A stretch of 64,000 nucleotides of DNA from the NCBI GenBank assembly GCA_904063045.1, contig CAJFCJ010000022.1, forward strand, positions 62,001-126,000, written 5' to 3'. This DNA comes from Dimorphilus gyrociliatus (Eukaryota > Annelida > Polychaeta > Dinophilidae). A model generated the notes under the pieces. It was not told the origin of the DNA. It was given only the letters and a program-made list of their open reading frames with translations, and made no database searches. Made by a program: the position numbers and the translations under genes. Positions 25,117 to 36,700 of this stretch are shown here, in pieces (position 1 is the stretch's first letter; every line of letters begins with the position of its first letter).

Positions 25117-26891
25117 TATATATGTGTCTGTAAAAGGATAATAGAATGGAAGGCATATATACAAATATTGCAAATATGTATGAACAGGGTGAAGAAAGAA
25201 GAAATTTATAGCGGCCGTTTATACTTTTCTATAAGAAAAAAACGTCTTAGTCGATGAATTACGAAAGACGACTTAAATTTTGTGTCAAGGATACAACAAA
25301 TTCAATACACGTACACAAACACGTATTACTGTAAACCGTTCGTACGTAATACCATACTGAACACGTGTTGATTATTATATAGGTTAAATTAAATCCAAGT
25401 AATTAACAAATCATAAAATTGTCTCTAATGTAATTTATAAATTCAATCAATTAAAAAATGAACATAATTTAAATAATTAATTCTTTATATGTCTATTAAA
25501 ATGCATTAGATATGAACCTCTTCTGCTTTGCTATCGTTTAATTTTGAACGATTTCAAGAAAGCTGTTTTTCTTTATATAAATATATATATATATATACAC
25601 TTTTTTAATATTTTATACAATAAAACGCATTCAATATCAACTATAACTTGGACAAGGACGTTTAAGTATAAAATGCTTTATTCTTTATTCGTGATACGAG
25701 AATTTTCCCCACCTGCTTCCACTCCCTGAGTTTAACCAAAAAAAAATATCATTCTTTACTATGGGCTTGTTTTGTTTGTCATATTCGTTTCGTTCGCCAG
25801 ATTGAAATGTGTAATTAGTATATTAAACGTATTTTTTCGATTATAAAGTAATACAGTGAACAAATATATATACATCTATATAGTGTATATTCTAGTCTAT
25901 ACAATTTTGTCCATTTTTATTATATAAAGATTTAATCATTCAGTTGCTTTGTTGTCTTTTATATAACAGCCCACTGGCTGCTTAATACTATCAACTACTA
26001 TCATAAAAGACGAAATGTGAACACTAGAATAGGCTATGTACGTATTTGCCATAAGTGTTCACCTTTTCCTCAGCTGCCCCTTACCTGACAGACTGATAAT
26101 TGGGTTGCACCGTAGTAGTTGATACTTGTATATATAACTATTATATATAAATATTACATTCAATCATTTTTATCATAAATTTTAATAAAAATAAATAAAA
26201 AATTAGTAAACTTTTTATTTAAAAATATAAAAAAGCTTACTTTTATGAAAGATCATCATTATGCTACTCGAAGTGTCCATTTCTCTAAATCAGTATTACA
26301 AATAATTGCCTGTATCTTACTTCTCTTTGGCTTATTGGTTTTAGCTTGTGTTTTTTAATTTGATTTTTGATTTTTATTATTAATTTTTCAGTTAAGAACT
26401 CATAATCGTTCTTCATTTGAATGTTAACAATTCCTATCGTTCCCTTTTAATACTTAGAAAAAAGTGTTACAAGGTTAAGCTAGAAGATTACCTGCTGTGA
26501 AGAACAAATGTAGGTATTTAATTTTCAGTATTCGCAATAAGAAGAAGCAAAGAAAATTTATACGTGGATAGCGGATAAGGTCTAGTTTATAAAGTATATT
26601 ACACAATAAGCTTATGGGGAAAAAAAAACCAATCGAACAGGTTTCTCGTATTTTCTTATCTAGTATCTTCTCTATCATTTATTCGAGTTTAATTTATAAA
26701 ATAATATTATTCATCAATTCAAATATTTAATTTCTCTTTTCTTCCATTATTTAGAAATCCATAGAAACAGGTTTTGTCAAATAATATCACTAAAAGTGAT
26801 TCGAGGAAACAGAGGGAGGAGGGAGCGGGGTGAGAGATAGAGATCAAAAAAGAAATTTATGAAATTTTTTTCTAACAGAAATTTAATAGTT
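23489..26891. other. 3.4-kb gene-poor region
   Basis: It contains the putative noncoding first exon of the MFS gene (about 24014-24060, minus), then AT-rich sequence dominated by (TA)n blocks. A small open frame at 24940-25257 translates mostly the TA repeat and is not a gene. No coding exon or RNA gene was recognised. Confidence 0.55.
25041..25118. repeat. (TA)n blocks interrupted by ACTGTA / ACAGTA
   Basis: Two long TA microsatellite blocks. The first ends in TATACTGTA (to 25066) and the second ends in TATACAGTATA (25110-25120), so the pair forms an inverted arrangement able to fold into a hairpin. Confidence 0.8.
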
Positions 26892-29132
26892 TTATAATAT
26901 GATTTGATTTTTGAAGCTTCCTCTCAATTCTTTATTTGGAAGAACGATGCTATTCAGTATCACAACTTCTGAGGGTACAAAAACACTTGAACCAATAACC
27001 GTAATAGATGGCTGAAGGCGTCCATCATTCGAAAACGCTCCACAAACGTCTAACTTGGCGAAAGGTTTATTTGGATTAGGATCATTAGCAGTGCCCTCAA
27101 TTCTAGTCCATTGTCCAATAGTCGCTCTCGGGCCAATAATCGTATAAAGTATACACGCGTGATCACCAACAATAGCTCCATCCAATATAAGAGTCTCACG
27201 AACTCGAACACCAGCTCCAATAGTAACTCCACTGCCTGATTAACAAAAATTATTGAAATAAAGAATTTATACTGATATACTATATATTAATATCAAATAC
27301 GAAAATAAATTAAGTAGCTTATATAGATTAGACTGTATAGCTATCATTATTATATTTTTACAAGTCTTTTCCTATTCCTATTTTATATAGTTGTAGTTTT
27401 TTTTCTACAATAGTTTTCAAATGTTCTCCCTTTTCACATTAAATAGATTGCATAAAAAACAAATTTAGTATATATATATATATATGTGTATATATCTTAT
27501 TTGTAATTTTTATAGATATAAGTAGCAAAGACCGAAATAAATTCATTAACAATTCTCGCCTTCCATACGATTGATTAATTCATTCAAATTGCTAATAGCC
27601 TAGAGACTTACGGAGGCGTAAGTTTCGAGAATTGCTTATTCATTGAATTAACCCAAACATTCACCTAACGTTTCTAGTTTAGCTCTTTTAATTTATTATA
27701 ATGTGAACATTAATAATATGTCTTTTTTTTTTACAAATGCTATCATTTATTCTTTTTTTCTGTTACGAAATAATCGCTTTTTTAATTTTTAATACTTTAA
27801 ATATTAATTTATTCTTAAACAGAATTTTTGAGTATTTTTTACACTATATTATTTTATGTTTAACGAATAACGAGAGGAAGAGTTCAGTTTAGTCGGTACG
27901 AAAATGTGAAGAAGCTTCTCTTATACTGTATATGTAAGATTGGAATATTAATAGTATTACTAGTTAATCGTAACACCATCTATTGGATAATCTTGAAGTT
28001 TAGAATAACAAAAGAAAAAAATACGAAACAAAGTAATTACTTACCAATTGTTACGTTTGGTCCTAGAGTCGCGGTTGGATCAACTCGGGCAGTTGCATGT
28101 ATAAATACGTCACCTATAATATTTGGTTGATTTGGACCTAGTTTAGCAAGTCTCTCTGGATGAGTTCGATGATAAATTGATAGATAATGACGATTAGCAA
28201 AAACGGCAGCTCCAGCGGATTTAATTTGCGACCAAAACTTTATAGTATGATATACGTGAATAATTCCATTAGAATCTTTTTCAGTTGTCATTTTGGCAAT
28301 AGCATCATCTAATTTAACAATATTCGGATTCTGTTCGGTCGATGTTAAATCGAAATTAATAGCTTCTTTAGAATTCTCAAGTTGTTTAGCGATGCAATTG
28401 AAAATATCAGGAGAAAATATATAAACTCCACAGTTTATTGTTGTACTAACAAATGTTTCGGGCTTTTCAACGTAATGCCTGACTCTATGAGTTTCACTAT
28501 CTTCAACAATGCAACCGTAATTTAGAGACTGTTGTCTAGTAGCATTTGTTCCAAGAATTGTATGATGAACACCCGGTCCTCGGGATTTATGAAATTCAAG
28601 CATTTCGGCAAGAGGAAAATCACAGCAAACATCGCAATTCATTACGAAAAATACTTCAGGATTTCCCGCTAAAATTTGATCTCGGAAATGATATAAAGCA
28701 CCTCCGGTACCCAATGGAGCGTATTCTTGTAAATAACGAATAAGAATGCGAAATTCATGCTGAACTTCCATAATAAATCGATGAAGAGCATCACTTTGTT
28801 GATATGAACCAATCAAAAGAATTTCTCTCAGACCCTTAATCTGTATAAGAAACACAATTACTGATTACTTCATTATTGCGTTTTGTCAACTATTTTTACC
28901 TTTCTGGCAGCATCTATATGATGATAAATCATAGGAAAACCGGCAACAGGAAATAAAGGCTTTAGTATATCCATAGAAAGTGGCCTGAATCTGGTACCTA
29001 TTATGAAACGAAATAAAGAATCACTCAAAATTTCGGCTATTTTCAAAAGTATTCAGTCTTGTTATGGTTTTTTTTACCTTTTTGAGGACCTCCTATCAAA
29101 ACTACAGCTTTTACCATACGTGTGTTAGTCAT
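26892..29132 (-). CDS. GMPPA: Mannose-1-phosphate guanylyltransferase regulatory subunit alpha
   Basis: Four exons on the minus strand: 29132-29078, 28997-28900, 28840-28045, 27235-26892, giving 430 aa (human GMPPA ~420). The N-terminal nucleotidyltransferase-like domain opens with [16 protein letters not shown] (residues 11-26), the GMPPA form of the sugar-nucleotide binding loop. It continues with [21 protein letters not shown] and [17 protein letters not shown]. The C-terminal part has left-handed beta-helix hexapeptide repeats ([39 protein letters not shown]). It ends in a GMPPA-type tail ([16 protein letters not shown]). In animals GMPPA binds GMPPB and restrains GDP-mannose synthesis in the cytosol. 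Only 133 bp separate its ATG from that of MRPL27, implying a shared bidirectional promoter. Confidence 0.95.
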
Positions 29133-29265
29133 GGTTTCAGAATATGATGTCTTTCCTCGGAGGCTGAGAAATTTTATTGAACTATTATTTCGTGGCAAGT
29201 CCGCTCGTTCGCATGAAAGTACGAAGATATTTTTACTATGATATTAATAACCTTGACCTTTAACA
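29133..29265. promoter_or_regulatory. Bidirectional promoter between GMPPA and MRPL27
   Basis: 133 bp between divergent start codons. No TATA box is clear on either strand. Both flanking genes are housekeeping genes, so a shared TATA-less promoter is the simplest reading. Confidence 0.55.
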
Positions 29266-29741
29266 ATGTCTTTAACAAACGTGGGCAACAAACTTTTTCA
29301 ATTTACTAATCTTTTAGGTAATCAATTCGACAGTTTGTTACTATTTAATACAATCAATTTGTCTAATACTCTTTAGGTGCTGTAATAAGCAGAAGTGCAT
29401 CAAAAAAGGCTGGAGGTAGCACAAGAAATAAACGAACGAGAACGAAAGGAAAGAGTAGAGGTTTAAAAAAATGGGATGGAGATCAAGTAGAAAAAGGGAT
29501 GATTTTGGCCAGACAACTAGGGTTGAAATTTTATCCTGGACAAAACGTTGGTTGTGGTAGAGATTTAACACTTTTTGCTCTAGAAAAAGGAGAGGTCATG
29601 TGGAGTGTAGAGAAATTATCACCTCATCCGTATTCTCCTTTATATCCGGCCACACAAGCGGGAAGAATTGTTAAAAAACTATTTGTACATGTTTTACCAG
29701 AACCTCAACATCAAAATTTTAAATTAGTTTCGCTTGTATAA
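29266..29741 (+). CDS. MRPL27: Mitochondrial ribosomal protein bL27m
   Basis: Two exons, 29266-29317 and 29377-29741, separated by a 59-bp intron (donor gtaatc, acceptor ctctttag), giving 138 aa (human ~148). The N-terminus MSLTNVGNKLFQFTNLLG is rich in Asn/Leu/Lys and is a plausible mitochondrial presequence. The mature part shows the L27 hallmarks: SASKKAGGSTRNKR (family 'ASKKxGGSxxN'), KKWDGDQVEKGMILARQ, FYPGQNVGCGRDLTLFALE and a C-terminal FVHVLPEPQHQNFKLVSLV, which is specific to animal mitochondrial L27. In bacteria L27 lies at the peptidyl transferase centre of the large subunit. It is head-to-head with GMPPA and convergent with PAXBP1, 149 bp downstream. Confidence 0.92.
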
Positions 29742-29890
29742 GTTTTATTAAAATACACAACAATCGATAAGAATATCGACTCTTTGCAAAAATAGAATCA
29801 GAAATAGAAAAGAATAGAATAAAAGTTGAAAGTATCAATAACTAATGCTCAATTGCAGATTTATTTACAGATAAAAACCACAATAACTGA

Positions 29891-32800
29891 TCAGATTCGA
29901 AACGAATATTTATTTCCTAAAGACGAAGCGTAATCAACAGCTCCAGCAATAACCAGTACTTGAGCTATTTGTTTAATCCATTCTCTTGCATCCTTGACAC
30001 TCTGCTCGCTAACATTAGCACTGACATCGCAACCCTCAGCAATTCTAACCAAGTATTTACAAAACATATCTAATTGGGGTAAAGTTTTCTTTTCCTTTAA
30101 ATCGTCAAACCATTCTTTCGGTATCGGTGTTACTATCTTCTCACATCTTACGAAAAATGTATTGTCAACAGGTAGGCACGACATACCCAATAAAATGTAT
30201 TTGTTTAAGAGACCGTCGAAAGCCAGATGCATAATTATTTCATCCGATAAAATATTGAACCATCCATATATTAATGAATAGCATTTTATACAACTCCAAA
30301 ATTGTCTGTTGAAAAACTGCGATGTTGGACTCGTTTTTGTTAATAAACTAAAAAATAGAGAAAAATAATAAGTTAATATACGACAAAAATGGATTTTTTA
30401 AAACCTACTTCTTTGAATATAAAGGTAGATAAATATCCTTGCTAATGACAGTTTCAATTTTTTTTACAATTGCCTTCATTAGTTCCTGAAAAAAACAATG
30501 AGATATTATTGTAAATTACTCACTTAAGTGCTTTCAAAAAATAGACAAACCTGCGAATTTTTACTGTTCTTGTTTAAAGTTGGAAAGGTATAAAATAAAT
30601 ATCTAACAAGCTTTTGTAGACGATTCGTTTGGCTTGAGCTAAGTGGATCCCAGACTTGATCAATGTAGGCAGTAAGCTTTGGTACAACAGTCTTTTCTAT
30701 AATTGTGGGTATTAACTTTATTTCATCATCTGATAAATTCGCTTTCATATTATACATTGCTAGTTCATGTATCCATTTCATTTCACTCAAAACTTTATTC
30801 GATTCCAGAGGATTCCAGTCTACAAGAGACAATCTAACGAACGGACTAAATAATTTCGGAAGGCATAAAGCAATATATGCCTCATTATAAGAATTCGGTT
30901 GTTCTAAAGACCAATTTTCAAAGCGCTTAGATATTAAACGAATATCACAATATTCGTCATCTACATCTTCAAAAAGCCGGCTAGCCTCGGTTGAAATATG
31001 AGCTAAAGAAAAAAAAAGATTTTTAACAGATGTATTATTTTTTATAGAAATATAAATCGATTACTTTTATCGGCCTCAAATTTTGAATATTCGCCTGAAA
31101 TCATCTCTTCATCTGTCGATGTACCTTCAAAGTGATCAACTATGTTCAAACGTAGTCTATTCTGTCGCCTTCTTTTCCGTCTAGCTTCTCGTTCAGTACT
31201 TCTACTGATACTTTCTTCTTCCGTGTGTTGCTCTAAAAATATAGATATTTCAATTAAGAACTACAGTTTTAAAATTGTATTTCAACTCACTTCCTGCTGG
31301 ACCGTATTCTAACGATTCATCGTTAATATCTAATTGTCTGCGCTTGCTAAGTTTAGCGGCTCTCTGTGCATAGAGTTTAAGATAACTTTCTTCAAGATGA
31401 ACAATTTTCGGAAACTAAAATAGTAAAAAAGCATAAATAAATAAATGCTTACGTATTATTTTTAATATATACCTTTTCTTGTAAACATTCTATTAAATCT
31501 TGAACATACGCTCTCGTTTCTTGATAAAATTCAAAGTCTTTTTCAAGTTTTGGCGAGATATCAGATGTTTCATCCATACTAAGTTTGACATCTTTAAGAC
31601 GTTCGCATAAGGAATTTCTTTCTTGAACATGACCACTATGAACACTTGACATTGATTCTAACCTAATAAAATGCAATCATATTAGATCAATCAAATCGTT
31701 TTAAGGTAATGTTACCTCTGAGCAATCTTCAATCTTATGGCTTCGACAGATATTTCCCTCAAGTTCTCTGTATTTTTAAATGTCGGTCGGTTGCCTAAAA
31801 TATTTTCAGAGGTTTTAGAATTCCGTAACGGCGATGGTACATCTTCATCATCTGACACATTTATTATAGGACGTCTTTTCAAAGGAGCAACATTTACAGC
31901 TTTACGGATTTGCTGATCTTCCCAACTTTCAGTTTCTTCATTTTCTGAGGATAAAAAAATTGTGAAATTGACTATTCTTAAGGTCGCACTAAAAATTATA
32001 CAATTCTTACCATGTTCTGCAGCCATAATAGTGTTACTAATTTCTCTTCTTTCTAGCTCAAAATCTTTTTCTGCGTGAAATTTAATTCGTTCCTCATCTT
32101 CTGAAGCATCATTTTCGTCTTCCCTGATTAAACGCCCACACTTATCATCCGGTTCTTCTTTCTCTACAGGAATATAATCTCCTCGCTCCCTTGCCAGCTG
32201 TCGCTTTTTCTTTGCGTTATGAATAAATGTTGCATCCGGAATGGTTCCAGCTGCAAATAAGAATTATTTCAAACGTGCAAATGATATTGATATAAGCTTG
32301 CTAATTCTAACTGAAAACATTATATTTAATATATCTCAAAATTACTAACAACAAAAAGACAATACCGACAGCTCAAAACATCTCTGTATCTCGTGGAAAA
32401 AGTATGCTCTCGACCGTCATCAATCTCATCCTCTTCGTGTTCCACAATAGGCGAGGGTGTTCGTGGGGTGGGGGCACAAGATGTTTCTTCAGCCACTTCT
32501 CCAACTTGCTGCAACCAAATATTAGTTTTAGTTTCCTATTGTTTTATATGAATTTATATAAATATTTTCGAAAGTAGTGTTGTCTTTGCCATAATTAACC
32601 CTTTATCGCTCAGCTAAAATTGAATAGTTAATTACTGTGAAAACGTTATATTTTATGAGATAAAAAATTTCTGCAACGACTATAAGTTAACTTTACAATA
32701 TAGAAATTTGTATTGTAAAGCAAAGTGTTCATCGAATATGTGTGCATATTTCATGGAGCGTATGTCAGCATATACTATATATTCTAAATAATGATACCAA

Positions 32801-33238
32801 CAGCCAAAATCACAATTGTGATGGATTTGTGAATTATATCAACAGTGTAACTATTTAAAAAAATATTTAACATAACTTACATTTTCGATTAATTGTTTTT
32901 TCTTATCCTTTTTTTCTCGTTTGTGTTTTCGAGCCATTCGACGACTTTGACTGGACTTTTTGACTTTAAACTCCTCCGTATCTATTAGGTAGTCATCGTT
33001 ACGAAATAGACGTTATTAATTAACCTAACTTACCGGCTTCATCATCAATTGAGAAACTAATAACAGGACCCTTAGTTTCTAATATTTCTTCAGGTTTATT
33101 TTCTTCGCCATTACCTTCTTCCTCCGGATCTTCAGTTTTTGTTTTGGGTATAACTCGATTTTCTGTATCTTCATCGTCATCTTGACTTTTCCTACGTCCC
33201 CTAAAATTACGTTTCGGCTTCTTAAACATATTTTTCAT
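29891..33238 (-). CDS. PAXBP1: PAX3/7-binding protein 1 / GC-rich sequence DNA-binding factor
   Basis: Eleven exons on the minus strand: 33238-33034, 32981-32881, 32508-32370, 32250-32011, 31944-31716, 31662-31473, 31414-31291, 31232-31065, 31002-30551, 30485-30409, 30347-29891, giving 793 aa (human PAXBP1 ~917). The N-terminus is charged (FKKPKRNFRGRRKS, acidic runs) and followed by EEFKVKKSSQSRRMARKHK, typical of the family. Next come GTIPDATFIHNAKKKRQLAR, a coiled-coil stretch, and the GCFC domain (FEDVDDEYCDIRLISKRF, EAYIALCLPKLFSPFVRL, DWNPLE) to the end. Known roles are nuclear: bridging PAX3/7 to histone methylation machinery, and spliceosome association of GCFC proteins. The donor of the third exon (gtcggt at 32369) was chosen by phase and is the least certain junction. 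Confidence 0.9.
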
Positions 33239-33754
33239 AAGGACGTAATTCTACCGAACGGAAGCGGAAACTAGTTCCGCACAAACTGCTAAAAAATATC
33301 TTTACTCTGCGGGATAATGAATATTAATGAGTTGACAGAATATTCCACCTTAAACTTAGACGTGTTTCGATTAGTTTATAAACTACCGTAATCCAAGGAT
33401 ATATTGCTAAATAATCCTCACTTAATTCAAAATAAAGTTTATTCTGATAAATATACGATTGAGTGACTATCATTAAATAGAACGATACTTTGTAAAAAAT
33501 ATTTTTATTCGAGTTAACTAAACAATAAATAACGCGGTATATAAGTTCTAGAATAATTTATTACAAACCACAAAACAAATTTAAAAATATACTTTATTAA
33601 AATTGTTTGAGAGAAAATTTACTTATAAATTGTATTCACTTCAAAATAGAATTGTACAAGGCTTGTTGAAAAATAATTTGATTTATAAGAAATATACGCA
33701 CTTTTCCATTTATAAACTATGTTCAGTCAACTTTAAAATCAATTTAAAAAGAAG
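33239..33754. promoter_or_regulatory. PAXBP1 upstream region and KIF4 3' flank
   Basis: 516 bp between PAXBP1 start and KIF4 stop (tandem, both minus). Three GGAA/TTCC cores cluster at about 33259-33279 (acggaagcggaaactagttcc), as in ETS-dependent housekeeping promoters; this is a motif match only. The rest is AT-rich and likely the KIF4 3'UTR. Confidence 0.35.
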
Positions 33755-36700
33755 TTAAGTGGGAATCGCTGGAAAGAAGGACTGATTCACAGTTTTCCGC
33801 TTGCCGGACATGAGACCTCCAGGCGATGCATAATTTTCATCATATAGTTTTTCTTCTTCGATGTTCTGTAAATAAAATAAATCAATTAATAATATCTACT
33901 TTTCGCTACGAATTCATGACTGAAGTCGCGAAAAAAACTAATAACTTCTCTTTTAACAGATTTCCTTTTTAAATTTATTTTTTATTTCAGTCAATGATTC
34001 TGTTTAATTTTCACTTGAAATCTAACACTATTAAAAGTTAGAAATCAAGTAAAAAGAGATAAATATACGCAAATTTTTAGTTAAAAAATCCCAAACCAAT
34101 AGCAGGTAAAGTAAATTAGAAACCAAAAATCCCATGGTAAACAAAAATCGCAAGGACATGACGTAAAAAAAAGGTTATATTACCCGTTGACTTTTAGTCC
34201 TTTCATTAAAAGATTTTTACCTTATGTTTATAGTGTGTTTTAGTAAATTAACGTACCCGAGAAGTTTCCTTATTTAGACAAAAGGTAGAGCATTTACATC
34301 TCTCCGTACAAGCCACGTTATTCTTTTTACAACCGCAATTTTTTGTGCAAGACGTTTTACACTTACAAATCGCCACAGGGTTGGAAATATTATTGTTTTG
34401 TGGTTTTTCCCGCGAAACGGTCAGACGCTGTTAGGGAAAAAGTAAAGCTAAAGTGTTATTGAACAAAAAATTAAAGGGGTTAAAGGCAGGTCAAACGGAA
34501 AACCTGCAATCCATATCCCATTTATAATCGTTACCATTAATGTCGAAAACTGCATGCATAAAAATACGCTTTTAAACTTATAAATCTAATTGTAAAAAAT
34601 ATTCTAAATTTCCGTCAATAACAAGGTAAAGTCGACAAAAAACATTAAAGACATTAATCTGATGGGATTAATTTTTTTAAACAACAAGATTTCTCCATTA
34701 AATTTACTAATTATATTTGAATATTCTGTATAAATAAAGAAAAGAAATAAATTACCCTTTTAAGATTTCCTTGTGATACTGGGGTCCAATTAGGATCAGT
34801 TGATTTTGCTGGTGATGGAACGCGATTTTCCTCATCACTTTCAAGGCATGTATAATTATCCAAAGTTCCATCACTATCAGTTGATGAACTTCTTTTCACA
34901 GCCTTTTTTGAAGGTGATACAGGGTGACAGAAGGTTGTATTGTGCCTGTCACATTCGGTTATTTGCTTCTCCTCCATATTAATTGTATCAATTGAAAAAG
35001 TTGAATTTAACGCTGCCTCAGACTGACCGTCAGTTTCCATCTTTATGTATTGGCCTTCTATTCTCTGACGATATTTTTCATTTTCTTCCCTTAGGGCATC
35101 CAATTCCTCGTAAACGCTGGAAAGCTGACGAAGTTTTTCCTCCTATATAAATCATGATTGAACTCTATTGATGTTCATAATAAACATGTGTTGTTTTGAT
35201 GTACTTACATGAGCGGAAAGTCTATGTTCGTAACTTTTGTCCTTGGTTTGTGTTTCGACACTACATGTACCTAGTTGAAGGCAAGCCAGGACATTGTTCT
35301 CATTATCTCTCCTCAATCGTTCCATATCTTTCTGGTGTAAATCTTTTAGTTCTTGTATTTCTGAAAAGTTGCTTTCAATTTCCTTTCTGGCTTCTTCTAA
35401 TAATTTTGTTTTTTTTTTTAAGTCTATTTTTGTGCTAAGAGCCGTATCTGCAAACCAGCGCAATGCGCACTTTGCTTCGACGATACTCTTAATTCCATCC
35501 CATTTGTTCATTTTGTCACCAGATTTTTCAGCATCAGATATTTTCCTTTGAAGCTCTTGAATAAAAGCATTCTTTGTCATAACTTCATTTTCCATTTGCT
35601 TTATCTTCTCCCTTAACTCTAGATTTGACGAATCTTTTTGTTTATACATTGTCAACATTTGGCGCTTGAGAGGAGGACCTGATGGATCTAATCTAGATTT
35701 TAGTTTAGTTAGCTCCTCATTCAAATGTTTTCGTTCACGCATTTCTTGACTTAGAGCTTCTCGAGCTTCTTCAATACTCAATATTAATTGAAATTCTCTT
35801 TTTATGTATTTTCTTGTTCTTTGACCTATGCCACCAGCATCTGCTTTAGCTTGATGGTTATTCCTTTCATCCAATGCTTGCTTTTGTTTTTCCATTGCTT
35901 CCTGTAGTCTTTTATTGACAGCTTGATATTCTTCAGCTTTTCGTTTAAGAACGGCTAATCTTTTATCTTTCACTTTCGATTCCTTAGCCATTTCAGCGGC
36001 TCTCTTTCGTTGCTGCGCCTAATTTTTTTCCTCTTTAGATAACATTTAAAATATTTTGTAGCACTTACCTTAAACTGCATAATCTCTTTATCTTTCATTT
36101 GCATCATTCGCTGATACTCAGTAGATTCTTCTTTCATCTGCTTCAATAATCTTACTCTGGTTCTTTTCAAGGATATCATTTCGCTTTGAATCTTATTAAT
36201 TTCTTCTTGTCGAGCCTTTGTCATCTGAAATTTTTTCCAACTTACTTTTTGCATCTTAATATAATATATTTCCTTACTTTTAATAGCCTATCTTTGTCAG
36301 CCATTTTCTTCCGTAGATCTCCAATCTTTTGTTCTAATTCCTTGCAACGCTTGCGATGCGTCTCAGCAACCCTGTGAAGCAATACAGTTAGTATAAGTAA
36401 AGTATACGATGTATGTTTATAAGTTTTACTTTGAATTCTTTTCTGCATATTTAACTTCGTCCAATTTCTTCTTCTGCTGATCTAATTCATTTTCGAGTCT
36501 CTTGATTTCGTGCTGAAGTTAAAATACAAAAACTTTATACTATTTAATGGCTTTCACTTCAAACGTACCTCATAATGTTCTTTTAGTTCGCTAATCTTAT
36601 TTCCATTTTCTGTCATATCTTTGATTAGTTTTTGTTTTGCTGCCAATTTTCCTGTTAATTCTTCAATCTAAAATGGAGTTAATCTTTTCGTTAAAAAAAA

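Noticed and set aside
24940-25257. Open frame encoding a Tyr/Ile-rich peptide
   Set aside because: Most of it translates a (TA)n microsatellite; it has no coding composition or homology.
35196-35551. Plus-strand frames within KIF4
   Set aside because: Antisense of the KIF4 coiled-coil exon 35209-36018. Phe/Ser/Leu-rich peptides are the expected complement of Lys/Glu-rich coiled coil.
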